Positions 34,303 through 46,945 are shown, counted from the first letter of the stretch. The stretch: 64,000 nucleotides of DNA from Verticillium longisporum (GCA_019188255.1 JAETXT010000016.1:992001-1056000); one strand, 5' to 3'. Numbers and translations: made by a program. The notes: generated by a model not told the origin, from the letters alone.

Positions 34303-36454
34303 ATGAAGGCTGTATTGCAAAAGATATTAGACAAAGTCGCTCCGCCGGCCGACAAGTCGGCTGACGGCCGTGATGCGTGGGGCAGCCGCCGCTCCTTCAT
34401 CCTCGCCGCCATGGGCGGCGCCCTTGGCTTCGGTTCCCTGCTGAGATATCCCTCCATCGTCTACAACAACAACGGTCTCCAATTCTTCATCCCCTACCTC
34501 CTATCCCTCATAACTCTCGCCATCCCCACCCTCATGTTGGAGATCGCCATCGGCCAGGCCTACCGCGCCGGCTGCGTCGTTGCCTGGCATACAGCCAACA
34601 AGCACGCCAAGGGTATTGGACTCGGTGTCATCTACAACGGCTACGCCGTCACCATCTACTTTGTTCCCATGATCGCCTGGATCATGAAGTTCTTCCGTCA
34701 CTCCTTCACGAACCCCCTCCCCTGGATGGGCCGCAGTGCCGAGTTCTACGAAGAAACCATCTTGGAAAATGTTGCCGCCAACCCTGGCAGCATTGCCGAC
34801 GACGGCACCGTCGCCCGATATACCTCATACCCGGGCACGGCCATGATCGGTGAGACCGTTGGCTGGACCATATTCACCTGGTTTGTCATGTGGATGTGTA
34901 TCTTTCGCGGCGTGGGCTTGACCGGCCGTGTCATCTACTTCACCATGGGCATCCCCTTGCTTCTCATCGTCATCCTGATCGGCCGGAGCGCTGCCCTACC
35001 CAACGCTATTGACGGCGTCCGCCTCTACATGGCTGTCTGGGACTCCTCGAAGCTTGCCAGCCCGACTCTATGGCAGGAAGCTTGCGGGCAAATCTTCTTC
35101 TCCGCCGGCATTGGCATGGGTTATTACACCAGTTATGCCTCTTACAACGCCAAGTACTCCAACGCCGTCCAGGACGCCGTCATCATCGGTACCTGCAACA
35201 TGTTCATCGAAGTCGTTGCTGCCTTTGCCGTCTTCAGTGTTGTGGGATACCTCGGTATGGACCCCGCCGATGGCGAACCCCTCGACAGTTTCACCGCAGC
35301 GTTCTTGACCTACCCCGAGGCGCTCGCCCAAATGCCTGGCGCCAACTTCTTCGCTGTCATCTTCTTCGCAACCCTGTTCCTCCTCGGAATGAGCTCGGCC
35401 TTTGCCATGCTGGAGGCTTTGCTCACCGGCATCATGGACACCGACTGGGGACGCAGGTGGCCTCGTCCGGCTGTTGTATCCATTGTCATCTTCGTGTCCA
35501 TGCTCATCTCTCTGCCATTCACCACTGAGTTTGGCTATGATCTCCTTGCAGCTGCCGACACGTGGGTGAACTACCTCGCGCTCTTCTTCATCGTCTGGGC
35601 CGAAGCCACCTGTGCCACCACTCTGTATCGCTACAAGGACGTTGTCGACCAGTGTGGTCTGCCGTCGTTCGTCTTGTACAATATTGGCTACATCGGCGGG
35701 CAGATCTTCGGCTTTGCAGTCGGCCACGCCGTTTCGCCTGAGGCCGGAGCCGGCGTTGGGTTCGGCATCTTTTTCCTTTGCCTTGCCTTATCGCTCTTCG
35801 TCGGCAGAGGTCCCGAGGCCGAGACTCCCAGCTTCTGGGGAACTAGCGGCAGCATTGTTCGCAAGTTCTGGTGGCTGGCTTTCTACTCGGTATGTCAGAA
35901 TGCACTGAGCGGCTACCTCCGTGCCCCTGACCTCTCGGAATCAACTGACTAACTTGAATGCCCAGGGTAACCAAATTCGTCGCGATTTAAACTCGATCAT
36001 TGGAACCGGGAAGAACTGGACTTTGCCGTACATTTTCGGCCCTGTCCTACGATACATCACCGCCCCCATCATTGGCATGCTGTTCTCCATGGCGTATCCC
36101 CTATTCTACGAGAACCGCATGAATCCTCTCCACATTGCCGGGTTTGGTTTCATGCATCTGGTCATTGTGTTTTCCATCTTTGGGCTTTTCCTACCCCGAT
36201 GGTTCAATGTCTTTGTCCCGCGCAACCGCCTCAACGATGGCACATATCCCGTCACGCCTGGTGTTATTCTGAAGCGCGCCAATGCCGACAATGACTACGC
36301 AGATGGCGTGTCTGATGAGGAAACTGGTGGCACAACTACCTATGGGAGAAGCTCTGACGATACACTGCAAGGTAAGAAGAGCAATACGCTTGACGACGTG
36401 CCCAAGGACACCGTCTCCAGCGGGAACTACTCAAAAGAAGAAGTGCCCAGGTGA
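34303..36454 (+). CDS. Sodium:neurotransmitter symporter (SLC6/NSS) family transporter
   Basis: Two exons (34303-35889 and 35966-36454) encode 691 aa. The protein opens with a short cytosolic N-terminus and then WGSRRSFILAAMGGALGFGSLLRYPSIVYNNNG. This matches TM1 of the LeuT-fold NSS family, with the unwound GFGSLLRYP part. About twelve hydrophobic segments follow, including TM2 (IPTLMLEIAIGQAYRAG, the NSS signature region), TM6-TM8 around GQIFFSAGIGMGYYTSYASYN, and MSSAFAMLEALLTGIMD. The cytosolic C-terminal tail (residues about 620-691) is charged and Ser/Thr-rich. NSS proteins couple amino-acid or related substrate uptake to Na+ (or another ion) at the plasma membrane; the substrate here cannot be deduced. 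The intron has a CTAAC branch site and interrupts near the last third, after WWLAFYS. Confidence 0.92.
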
Positions 36455-37638
36455 GCAAGTGATTTGATCTAGACGACTCAGAGAAAGTCGTCTACTGGTA
36501 CACGCTGCTGGTGAAGGTATGATGCAGTGTGTATGGACGCGGCACCGGGCCTTCTCATCGGCGCAGTTGTGGTGATATTCGGCGCAAGATCGTTGAGAGA
36601 CATGCGTGACAGCAGTGGCCGGCAACCCACTTCCCTCTCTTTGACCGGAGCCCGGACATCCTGACAAACGTCGCGCAACGGCGTGAGAACCGAGCCGGAA
36701 CAAATCAACTACCCGATATGCCCGGACAATATGCCTGAGAAACACGACCATCAACGAGACGCCCGGACCACCCCTCCGCCCGGACGGTACGTCTGTATCA
36801 GCCCGGCTTCTCCATACTTCGCCTCCGCCAGCCCGGACCCGAGCTCGGACCCGAATTTGGGATGAATCAATCATCCAACTTAATAACGACGCATTCGCCC
36901 AAAGTCTGGATGGGGTTTTCCTGACCTATGTTGATACATGACATAACGGTCGGCCTACTGATCATCTGGGGAAACCAGCATCGGTCTGTGATTGGGCAGT
37001 GGCGGTGAATGCATAACTCACAGTATATATTTTGATATTGAGATATACCCTTTACAATTGCTACACCTTATTTCATGACATTGAGCTATCTACAGCATCC
37101 TTTTAATGATGCCCAAGCCTGTTAATCCGAGTGCTGGAAAGGGCTTTATCGAGATGTATAATGCCTCATCTCAATGGGTTCGTTTGGATGTCGACTGTTC
37201 ATGTCAATGGTAAAAGCGGTTCGATGGACAGCTTCACGAATCTATATCTGTCCCCAGAAAGTAGCGAATCGAGTTCATGATTGACCAATCAGCATTTTAG
37301 AGAGTCGCAATCTATCACATCGACAACACAATGCATGTAATATGACATGTTTTGCAACTCTTTCGAGCTACCTATCCCCGTTGTTCCCTTCAACCCTACA
37401 ACGAGAGTTGTCCCCTGCAGCGCTGGCAAGCTCTTTCCGTGGCAGGAGGCAATGACCTTGCATGATTGAGCAAGCACATGGGTTCTGAGAACCGCTGATA
37501 AACACCTTGTGCGCCGTGAAGCGTACCGTCGGCCAAAGAGTAACCGAATTCCTTGGTAGAAAAAGGTACATCGCAACCGTATACATGGCTACTCGCAGGT
37601 AGCCGTCATGCCTGACAGTCCGTTTCCGCATCAGACTG
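36455..37638. other. Intergenic between convergent transporter and RPC82
   Basis: This 1.2-kb stretch has no gene. The first 400 bp holds the GCCCGGAC octamer cluster. The remainder (about 36.9-37.6 kb) is AT-richer and unremarkable. Confidence 0.6.
36650..36838. repeat. Cluster of five GCCCGGAC octamers
   Basis: Exact copies lie at 36650-36657, 36720-36727, 36761-36768, 36778-36785 and 36831-36838, all in the same orientation. A near copy, GCCCGGCT, is at 36801. Five copies of one octamer in 189 bp is far above chance. Spacing is irregular, so this is not a simple tandem array. The function is unknown. Confidence 0.75.
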
Positions 37639-39862
37639 TTAATAGTCCTTGAACACAGAGATCAACTCATCCAACCGCATGACTTGGCCAAGAAGCTTGC
37701 TTTGGAGATCAAGAAATTGGCTGTACTTGTTGTAGTGCTCGGCCGTCATGACCTCCTCCTCCTTTCCTTTGACGTCTTTCCTGTCTACGAACGACAGGAT
37801 GTTTCGCTCACGATGTCTCTGGACATCCAGAGTCTGTAAGCATCGCAGCATCGTTTTGTAAACATCATCCATGAGCTGGTTGTCGACGCGCGTCGCGTCG
37901 AAGAACCAGAAGAACATGGTCCTGTTTGCCGTGCGGCTATTGTCGCGTGGGACCTCTTGAACGTCGACGAATCCGGCCATCTGCAGCGCAAGCATCTTGC
38001 CCTGTACGTCTGATTTCTTCATCAGTGCGAGGCCCGGCAGCGTCTTCTCGTCCAGCTTGCCCTTGGCACGGAGGATACGAGTTAGTCGAAGGCCGTGCCG
38101 CCCAAAGGTCTGCTCGATGACGGCATCAACTTCGACCTGTCGCAGGGACTCCATCAGCGGTTTGAAGTCGACGGTAAACTGACCACGGCCTTGTGTGCCG
38201 CAGTGCCGCACAAATCCCTGGGGACTTTCAGCTAATAGGAGGAGGTGTTGTCGCATCTCGTCCAGTCGTGAATGCTTCGGAGGCGTTTTGTCTTCAAACA
38301 TGACCCTTCCGCCCCTAGCGCCGGACCCGTTTTGTCTTCGTCTGGAAGGCCCGTCTTCGTCGTCGTCGGAATCGCCATTGTCATCGCTGTCGTCGTCGCG
38401 ACCGTCCCCTCCGAGTGTGGCTCCGTCATCCGAGTCCTCCGATTCCTCCACCAGATGCTTCGGGATTGACCTGACTTTTTCGGCATTGCGGTGGTTGATT
38501 TTCTTGCGTGCTGCTTTGCCAACCCCTGCCGCGACGCAGATGGATGGATCCAGAGCATCTAGAATCTGTAAGGCTGTCATGGCCACTTGTGGACTGGCTC
38601 TGCGACGACTGTTGTCATCGTCGATATCACCAACTTCACCCGGCTCCAGGTCAAATCTCGGGTCCATGCGACACCGCGCAATCTTGTCTGACAAGAGACG
38701 AAGCAGCGTGTGGTAGACTTGTCCCGTGACCTCCCCAATATGATCGGAGGCGTATTGCGCGAGGGTCTGATTTCGAAGATCGACCAGGCACTTCTCAAAG
38801 TTGACTTTGAGGACCAGATCGGGCTAAAGCAGTGTAAGAGAGTGCCAGAGAGTCAACTGGGAGAAAACGAAAGCGACTGACCCCTAGTCCCTGATCATGT
38901 CCATTGGCGACGGAGCCGTTGGAATGAACACCGTTGGTGAGCTTTCGTCGCTTGGCAATGAATGGCATGGTTTGCATTAGCTGACGTTTCAGCTTCTTGC
39001 TCTCTTCTCGAGCAGCAACACAGCGTGAGATGATTGTCTCTTGTTGCGCTTCCTTATGCTTTGCTGTCAACTTCTCGCCGGGTTCTCCTCTCAAAGCATC
39101 TTCTTCGATTTCCCGGTACACGTCCTCAATGTTTCGAAATGTCTTTGGACCAACCTGGTCGATGAGCTCCGCAATGATCAGGCGACCAAGTGTTCTATGC
39201 AAATCCTGGAGTGTTTGTACGTGTGCGGAACCTGTTGCCCCTGCGCGTCGCCTGCCGTCTGAGGAATGACCCCCATTGGTGCCGTTCTGATCCGGATGGA
39301 AGCCGAATGCCTGTACGAGGTCTGACACCCTGGCGTGGCCTAGTTGCATGATTGTTTGGAACACTTCTTGCTCGGCCAGACCGTATTCTGTCCCCACCAT
39401 GTCGATAATCTTGCCCGAACGGACGAGATTGTAGCATGCATCGGGGTTGGCTTCGTAGCTGGCGACGCTTGATCCAGCAATTGCGTGGTGGTAGAGAAGG
39501 TTTTGTTGCACAAGGACGGCAAGGCCATGTCGCATTTGCCTCGGTGGCAGGGACGTGTGTCGGACAAGCTGTGGGATGGTTGATCTGCCTTTGCTGAGCA
39601 GGACGGCAATGATTCTCTGTAGGTGAGATCATGCCGGTCAGCCAACATGTCATTGAGAAGCTCGATGAAGCGGCGGGACGTCTCAGTTCATGAATTGAGG
39701 AGCGGATGTTGAGCTTACAGCTGGCAATTCGCCAAACAGATCGTTGACGACATGAGCGCAAAGCTCAGCCGCATGTTTGGACTGAGAGCAGAGTAATTAG
39801 TTTGGCGTGGTAAGGTATTGGAAGAGAGCTTGGGTCATGCGACATACTATGAGCATAGACAT
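37639..39862 (-). CDS. RPC82: RNA polymerase III subunit RPC82 (Rpc3/C82)
   Basis: Four exons (39848-39862, 39719-39781, 38882-39616, 37639-38823) encode 665 aa, near the yeast length of 654. The first coding exon is only 15 nt. Splicing yields MSMLISKHAAELCAHVVNDLFGELPA followed by IIAVLLSKGRSTIPQLVRHTSLPPRQMRHGLAVLVQQNLLYHH. These are the winged-helix elements typical of C82. The last exon carries a highly acidic insert (EESEDSDDG onward), then FVRHCGTQGRGQFTVDF and ILRAKGKLDEK. It ends with NRTMFFWFFDATRVDN and the SQFLDLQSKLLGQVMRLDELISVFKDY helix. C82 forms the Pol III-specific C82/C34/C31 subcomplex needed for initiation at tRNA and 5S genes. The third intron (58 nt) starts with the less common GTCAGT. 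The gene is divergent from QCR2 across about 600 bp. Confidence 0.95.
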
Positions 39863-40457
39863 CTTGGGCAACAGGTGTGTAATTGATTGAGCGAATCGTA
39901 TTGCCTCTAGAGATTCTCTCACTATCTCTAGAGCTATCACAGAGACTACCACACGAGCATTGGGCTTCGTTCACTCTGTGCCTAGGGGTGGTCGTTGGCG
40001 GAGCCGGTTTATGATGCGCAAGGTAGAGAAAGGTAACGTAGGTGTGAGTCCTTCAATCAGCCATCGGTTTTTTTTCCATACCTGCATCAAGACGCAGTGG
40101 CGGGGCACAAGTCGATGCCGGTCAGTGCTGGAGCAGGAAGAAGTGGATCAGCTTTATCTTATCAGCTGTCCAATGGACTATGACCAAAAATGCATGAGTT
40201 ATGCAGAAAGACAATCTAAGGCCCAACGCAGTCCCATTCCGTTTTGGCCTCACATTTTATGGCCTGAGGCGCAAGATGCACGTGACATGCTCGGTCCAAG
40301 CTAATGGACCCCCTCTGATTGGACATTGACAAGTCGTTCCATCGAAAATTGGTCGGGACGTCGTCGTAGTTGTCCATGAGGCACATTCTTCGGACCTAGC
40401 TATCACGACACAGGCGTAACGAACCGACATCGCACATCTCGAGCAGCTGCTCTCAGA
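39863..40457. promoter_or_regulatory. Shared divergent promoter RPC82/QCR2
   Basis: This 595-bp gap between the start codons of two divergent housekeeping genes must hold both promoters. I saw no distinctive motif beyond general composition. Confidence 0.5.
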
Positions 40458-42032
40458 ATGATCTCCAGAACGTCTTTCGCGCGATCGGCGCAGCAGGTGG
40501 CTCGCCAGTCGGCCGCCGCCCGACTTTCCCAGTGCCGAGGTCTTGCCAGCGCTGCCTCGTCCTCCGGCATCTACGAGCCCTCCGAAGCCAGCGGCGTCAA
40601 GCTCGCTGCTCGCGACTCCCACGGTCCTACAGCCAAGCTCGCCGTCGTGGCCAAGGCCGGTACTCGCTACCAGCCTCTGCCTGGTCTGGCTGCTGCTCTG
40701 GAGTCGTTCGCCTTCAAGGTCAGCCCACTCCTCCCTCTCTCTGCATTCATTCGCAATCCATTCGCAACGACAAAAACTGACCTCGGGCTCTTGATTCTTT
40801 CCAGAACACCCAGAAGCGGTCCGCTCTCCGAATCACTCGCGAGTCAGAGCTGCTCGGTGGCCAATTGGCTGCGTACCACACCCGTGAAGCTCTCGTTCTC
40901 GAGGCAAGCTTCCTCCGCGACGACCTCCCCTACTACGTCGAGCTGCTCGGCGAGGTTGTCTCTCAGACCAAGTACACCAGTAAGTCGGCCCATCGCATAA
41001 TGCCCAGCTCTTGCATTAAACCTTGCCACCAGCGCACGAATTCCACGAGGAGGTCCAGGAGACCGTCCGCCAGAAGCAGCAGGCCGCTAGCGCCAACCCT
41101 TCTGGGCTCGCCCTCGATGCCGCTCATGCCGTTGCCTTCCACCGCGGTTTGGGATCGCCTTTCAACCTCACCACCAGCGCCCCTACCAAGCCTTATCTCA
41201 GCGAGTTCGCCATTGCCGACTTTGCCGACTCTGCCTACGCCAAGTCCAACATCGCTGTTGTCGCTGATGGCGCCTCGACCGCCGAGTTGGCCAAGTGGAC
41301 TGAGCAGTTCTTCAAGTCTGCCCCTACTGCGTCCTCCGGCAAGCTGGCTCTGAACACAACTGCCACCAAGTACCACGGCGGCGAGTCGCGTTCATCGCAC
41401 ACTGCAGGCAATGCCGTGGTCATCGCATTCCCCGGCTCCAACTACGGATCCAAGTCTCCCGAACTGGCCGTCCTGGCTGCTCTCCTCGGAGGCCAGTCTA
41501 ACATCAAGTGGACTTCCGGCTTCAGCCTGCTCTCCAAGGCTGTCGGCACCAGCCCTGGCCTGAAGCTCGCCACGACCAACCTCGGCTACTCCGACGCCGG
41601 TCTCCTGACCATTCAAATCTCTGGACCCGCTGCTGCCGTCCGCAGGGCCGCCGAGGAGGCTGTCAAGGCGATCAAGAGCGTTTCTGAGGGTTCCGTCAGC
41701 AAGGAGGACCTGGCCAAGGCTATCGCTAAGGCCAGGTTCGACGCTCTGGAGGCGAGCGAGGGCCGCAATGCCAGCCTCCTGCTGGCCGGATCCGGCCTCG
41801 CCCAGGCCGGCAAGCCCGTCAACATTGCTGACATTATCAAGCCCATCGAGTCCGTGACAGCAGAGAAGTTGAAGACAGTAAGCGATGTCTTCCAAAATGC
41901 GTTGTTCGTGACTGAATACTGACTTGCAATCTCAAGGCAACCAAGACCATCCTCGACGGCAAGGCCACTGTCGCCAGTGTTGGAGACCTTTATGTGCTTC
42001 CTTACGCCGAGGAGCTTGGTCTCCGAGTATAG
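40458..42032 (+). CDS. QCR2: Ubiquinol-cytochrome c reductase core protein 2 (complex III)
   Basis: Four exons (40458-40718, 40805-40979, 41033-41877, 41937-42032) encode 458 aa. The N-terminus is a classic mitochondrial presequence, rich in Arg/Ser/Ala with no acidic residues (MISRTSFARSAQQVARQ). The M16-type peptidase fold follows: KLAVVAKAGTRYQPLPGLAAALESFAF, then NTQKRSALRITRESELLGGQLAAYHTRE and FLRDDLPYYVELLGEVV. The zinc-binding HxxEH of active M16 peptidases is absent, as expected for core proteins. The C-terminal half has GNAVVIAFPGSNYGSKSPELAVLAALLGG and a DLYVLPYAEELGL end. Core 2 sits on the matrix side of complex III and stabilises its assembly. Intron 1 begins with GTCAGC, a less common donor. 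Confidence 0.95.
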
Positions 42033-43878
42033 AGCGTTAGAGCATCCGTGTATCAACAGTCACTCGAGCAGGACGAGCCGTGCTTTGTGGAAATACAGGG
42101 TAGAAGTGTTAGCTAGTATTCCGAGTCTGATCCCATCATTTTGTTCCCGTAACACCACACCCATCCACTGCAACAACTTTGCGCCCGAGAAATGACCATT
42201 CATCACAACTTAGACTGCTTTCGTGCTCAGAGAATTGGTATATGAGGCACCTGTGGTGCTGTGCTCTGATGATGAAAGTACTGACATCCATGACTTCGAC
42301 CCGATCGGGGATGTCTTTACACAGGTAACCCCAAAAGCCGAGATCTTCGCACTTGTTCCTTTTGGCTGTGAGTGGTTTCTGTCACCAATGCATGTGAGTT
42401 TGAAAGTAGAATGAACACTCCACCAACAAACAGATGGTCGGTGGTGTTCTAGATACCCCTTGGGCTCTCTATCTGTCTGTGCACTGCTTGTGGCCCGGAT
42501 CCTGAATAGAGGCTCACTCACTCACGAATAAGCATCAATGGAACGAGCCGTTGCTAGCGTGTGCAATGGTGAAGGTGTGGCTGAAATGCGACCATCCAAG
42601 TGTAGCCCTTGCCCACATTGGTATCTGAGATGTTGTCTGTTTTAACGACGTTGATGGGGGGTGCCTCCCCGATAGAGAGATTCATTCACATGGGAATGAA
42701 AGGCACCAGACCTTTGCCAGTGGCCAGACCTCCTTAAAGTACTGGCTAACCAGCAACGATGTATTGTCGCGTGTTGATAAGCCGCAATGGACCGGACAGG
42801 GTACAAATGGTGTGCTAGTGGGGTACGGTGTGCGCCCTTCCAGGGGAAGGTCCCTCAGCAACCTTGGGAGGTCCGAGACCCAAGCTTCCACACTAAGGTT
42901 GGCCACTGAGTACCTTCCTCCACAAGTAGCGAGTACGCAAGTACCTTTTCGCAGGGAAGGTGCCACCTTGGAGCATCGCCTCATCTGTCTCCAGGACACA
43001 CCGAAAACAAAGCCTCACCCCCAACCTTTCCAACGCCGGCCCTTCCTTCGCCCTGGCCTGGACTGCTGCCGTTCAATTAGTACCTCCTTTTACAACCCCA
43101 TCTCGCACTCTCCGCGACTTGGTACGTTTTGCACACCGCCCTCACCCAGATACCACCAAGCCAGCTCCCGGCGGCATCGTTGACACTGGATCCCTGGGTA
43201 GCATTCTTGGCCGGTTAGATATCCCAAGCCGGCCTTGGTCTCCTTCATTCGAACGAAGTCGAGCATTTCATTCTATAACAGACTTCAAGGGTACGTCTTC
43301 TGCGTACGACACAATTGGACTGATGTTGAACGAGCATGCTTCTCTGATACCACTGTGGTTTCGAGCTTCAGCGCTCCCCTTATCACATACCGTCTACAAA
43401 CCGCAAACATGCTAACTACATTTTTCTCACAGGGCAAACCAACATCAACAAGCCCGTTGGCGATCGATTCAATACTGGCGGTTTGCCATCGCAGAACCGA
43501 CTGCGACTTCCCCCATTCGCATCGATTTTTCAGACCTTGTGTGCTCTGCCCTTGCAGCCACAGGAGTGATACTCGGGTACTCGAGGTCAGTGATCAGAAA
43601 AGCTCCTCGCCCGTGATACATTTCCCTATCCCAAATTTCGACCCATGGAATTGTTTTGGTTCCCATTCGAAAGAATCGATATACAATAGACAACCAAGCC
43701 TCGCAACAGTTTGACTGACCTTGGCATGCTGGTAGGCTTGTTGGACTCAAATTGCAAGCTGCAGTGACATTGTCTTGTCCGCTGCTAGCGGCACCGTTTC
43801 AAAGTAGTACCGGAGGCTGTGCAACCACCTGGCACACATCTTCGCAGTCGGAGCCTTGCAACAGGACAAGCATACATT
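42033..43878. other. Intergenic / leader region upstream of PBP1 homologue
   Basis: This 1.85-kb stretch before the LsmAD-encoding frame becomes pyrimidine-rich at about 43.0-43.2 kb, like a fungal leader. It contains a convincing splice pair, donor GTACGT at 43291 and acceptor at 43432 with a GCTAAC branch site, so at least one intron seems to be transcribed here. A second candidate runs from about 43613 (GTGATA) to about 43735 (TAG, with a CTGAC branch). No frame gives a recognisable Sm-type domain. Confidence 0.5.
43291..43432 (+). other. Candidate 5' leader intron of PBP1 homologue
   Basis: Donor GTACGT at 43291-43296 and acceptor TTTTTCTCACAG ending at 43432 are 142 nt apart. GCTAAC sits 20-25 nt before the acceptor. 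The flanking exons read into each other (DFK joined to QTNINKPVGDRFN) but then reach a stop. They are either untranslated leader or part of a damaged N-terminal exon. Confidence 0.5.
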
Positions 43879-46800
43879 ATGCCCTTCCCTAAAAAAGACA
43901 ACAGCGCCGGCCCAGGCAAGGGTCAAAATGGTGAGCGTGATAGTCAGCTTCTACTTGACAAGTCTAACCATGAATCATAATCAGGTTCCAGAGGAGGATT
44001 CAGGACCGACGCAGCCATCTCCAACAGCAGCCTCGGCGCCGAGCGGACGTTGCAACCATGGATGCCCGACTCTACGGATGGTATGGATGAAGGTCTTGAA
44101 AGCTCGAACAACAAGAACAACGCGCCTTGGGATCAATTCGCAGAAAATGAACGACGTTTCGGTATCAAGACCGACTACGATGAGAACATTTACACTACCG
44201 CTATCGACAAGAGCCACCCCCAATACCGCGAGCGGATGGCAGCGGCAGAGAAGATGGCTAGAGAAATTTCGGGGAGCCAAGCTGCCACTGCACATGTAGC
44301 TGAAGAGCGCATCATGGACTACGCAGGCGGCGATGATCGTGGTGGTGACGAGGAGGACAAGTAAGTTTACCGTTGAAGCACATGCCATCTCTCACCACCT
44401 AACATCAAAATCAGGTATAGTGGCGTTAGACGGCAGGACTTCCCTCCGCTCTCGACCCGTGAAAACAAGTACACGCCGCCAGCGAAGCGAGCTCCAGCAG
44501 CGCAGTCAACTGTCACAGGTGCCCCTGTTGACCCTGCCATCATCTCGTCACAAGTTCGCGCTCCTAGCAAGAAACCATCCCCTGCTAGGCCCGAGGATGC
44601 GAAGAGCCAAACAGTACCTGGGAAGCTACCGACGACACAGCCAGCCGATGAGTCAAAGCCTGTTGATTCCAAGGCGACTATCAAATATTCGCCAAAGGGC
44701 GAGGCTCCCAAGCCAGCGAGGGCTGACAGCCCTCCGGCGGCCGCCGCCGACACTGCGAAGCAGACTGAGGTCAAGCAAGCAGACAAGACGACCACGCCTC
44801 TCCGTGCACCATCTACGAGTAGCCGTGCTAAATCACCTCAAACGGCGGCAAAGGAGGGCACGCCAAGCGCTGCTCTGACAGTCGAACGAGATGTTCTCAA
44901 TTCGTTCAAGTCTTTTGCTACCGAACAACGACAGAACGCCGACAAGATTCGTACGAGCAAGGCAAAGGCTGACAAAGAAGTCAAATTGACCGAGTTAAAG
45001 AAGTTTGCTCAAGGCTTTAAGCTGTCGACCCCTGTGCCTACCGACCTGATTTCCATCATCGCGAAGGACCCCAGCAAGCAGAAGGAAATACAGGCCAAGG
45101 CTCTTCAAAATGCGGAGGACGTGGCACGGACGAAGACGGTCGAGTCTGCTTCCAAGGACAAGGATGCCAAGGATGTATCCAACAAATCCACTGCCGCGGC
45201 TAGTGCTACACAGAGCACTCCTGATGGACGTGCGGGAAGCCGTCCATCAACCTCGCAGTACGCCAACTCTCCCGGCTCAGGACCCTCTGTGCGCAACGCA
45301 AATGCGCGTCAGTCGTATGCGCCGCCATCTCACCACAACCAGTCTTACCGCAATGATCGTCAAGGCCAACACGTTGGCCAGCAAGCCCGCCAGTCTCTGG
45401 GACAGAGGCTTCGAAACACAGAGCAGCAAAAGATGTCGCAGGCTCCGCCTCATCAGCAGCCGGTGACCCCAGAGGTTCGGGTTCCGCCTACGGGCCCATC
45501 CAACAGCGCTGGAGATTCTTCCTTCGGCCGACGATTGAGCGGGGTCCCCGGCCACATGGGCCCAAAGCTGAACCCGAACAGCCACGAGTTCCGGCCCAAC
45601 CCGTTCGCCACCTCGTTCAACCCCAATAGCAGTCACCCAAGCGCCGGATCGAGCCCTCGCTCAGGTGCGGCTGTAAACACGACCACGGTTGACACTGCCG
45701 CTGGTCCCGCGCCCGCTGGTCAATTGATACGCCGCAAGACGAAGGCCATTGATGTTCAGAAGTGCTTCATCCTTGCCCACATCAAGACCTTCACCCCACC
45801 CAAAGTGCGTAATTGGGATGATAACGAAGGTCTCAGGCCCTCGTATGATACGATACCAACGTGGCGTCAACTCCAGGAGGAGGACGAGAAGCCCGAATCA
45901 ACAATGCGCCTGACATACAAAGAATTCCTGGAACGGCACTCGTTTGCGGCTCCTACCATGACAACACCAACGCCTCCACTTGTCACCTCCAATAGTGCTC
46001 ACCCCTATCAGGTGCCGCTCCATATCCTCCAAAATGCACATCGCACGGCTCCTCGCCACTCGCCTATCATGCCTACAATGCCGCTCCATAACCAACATGT
46101 GCCTGCCCCTCATGGAGCTTACACGAATGGCGTGGACGATCACCGGATGATGCACTCGAACTCTGCGCAGTCCTTTGCCAGCCCCCGGATGAGCCATGTC
46201 CCTATCACATACACACCGGCAGTCAATTCGCCCGCCCAAGTCCCGTACTCGCAGCCGATGATGCAACCATACGGCGGGCCCGGTACGTCGCAGATGAACC
46301 AGTATCGAAGCTTTTCCAACACCCACCAGTACCTGCAGCAGCAACCCGGACACATGGGTGGTCCTATGATCATGCAGCCCCAGTTTATGAGTCCGCAAGG
46401 AATGCTGCCTGGGCAACCGATGCAGATGTATGGGGGACACGCCCAATTCCGCCCCTAACGGTGGCCCACCACCTCACCCAGGGTCGAACGGATATTCCAG
46501 CCCCGGACGGCCTGCTGCGCCCATGATGGCGCACCAAGGATCGCAGCAGGGCCAGACAGTGTACGGGATGAGTCCAAGCGTTCCCTACCAGCAGCCTGTC
46601 TTCGCGCCGCAACAGCCCGGCCTTCAAGGTAAGGGACACTCCCCTGAGATGGTCGCGCCACATGCTCAACCCCTGAGATGAGGTCGAGGCCGGGGCTTGA
46701 CGGGTTGCTAATCTAAATGTCCTTGACCAGGCGGAAATGCACGCGGATATAACAATTCAGGGCCGCAGCACTTTGGTACAAGCCCACAACAAATGCACGC

Positions 46801-46945
46801 ATATGGGGCTCAGCATCGTGCCGGAAACAACTACGGCAGCGGCAAGAATCTGGGCAACAACGGAGCTCATGGTCACCCGCAAGGCCACGGCACGGCAGCG
46901 AACTCCCAAACGCGGGCTTCTGAAGGGCCTGCCGAGGCCAAGTAA
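43879..46945 (+). CDS. PBP1: Pbp1/ataxin-2 homologue with LsmAD domain (one frameshift; Sm_ATX not found)
   Basis: Four exons (43879-43930, 43985-44360, 44415-46628, 46731-46945) give about 951 aa if one extra base near 46447-46455 is ignored. The LsmAD domain spans about residues 60-110: WDQFAENERRFGIKTDYDENIY, then SHPQYRERMAAAEKMAREI. It is preceded by the FRTDAAIS linker found just after the Sm_ATX fold in ataxin-2 proteins. A long Pro/Ser/Lys-rich disordered region follows, with a helical stretch near TVERDVLNSFKSF. The tail is rich in Gln, Met, Tyr, Gly and Pro, as in ataxin-2. Pbp1 binds poly(A)-binding protein, promotes polyadenylation and stress granules, and restrains TORC1. The frame otherwise ends early at 46458, but homologous-looking sequence continues in the next frame to exon 4. 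The N-terminal start is uncertain because no Sm_ATX domain is visible upstream. Confidence 0.82.

Noticed and set aside
42764..43415. Overlapping frames upstream of PBP1 as a separate gene
   Set aside because: The sequence is C/T-rich promoter or leader DNA. The frames have no domain, and a strong intron (43291-43432) suggests a leader instead.
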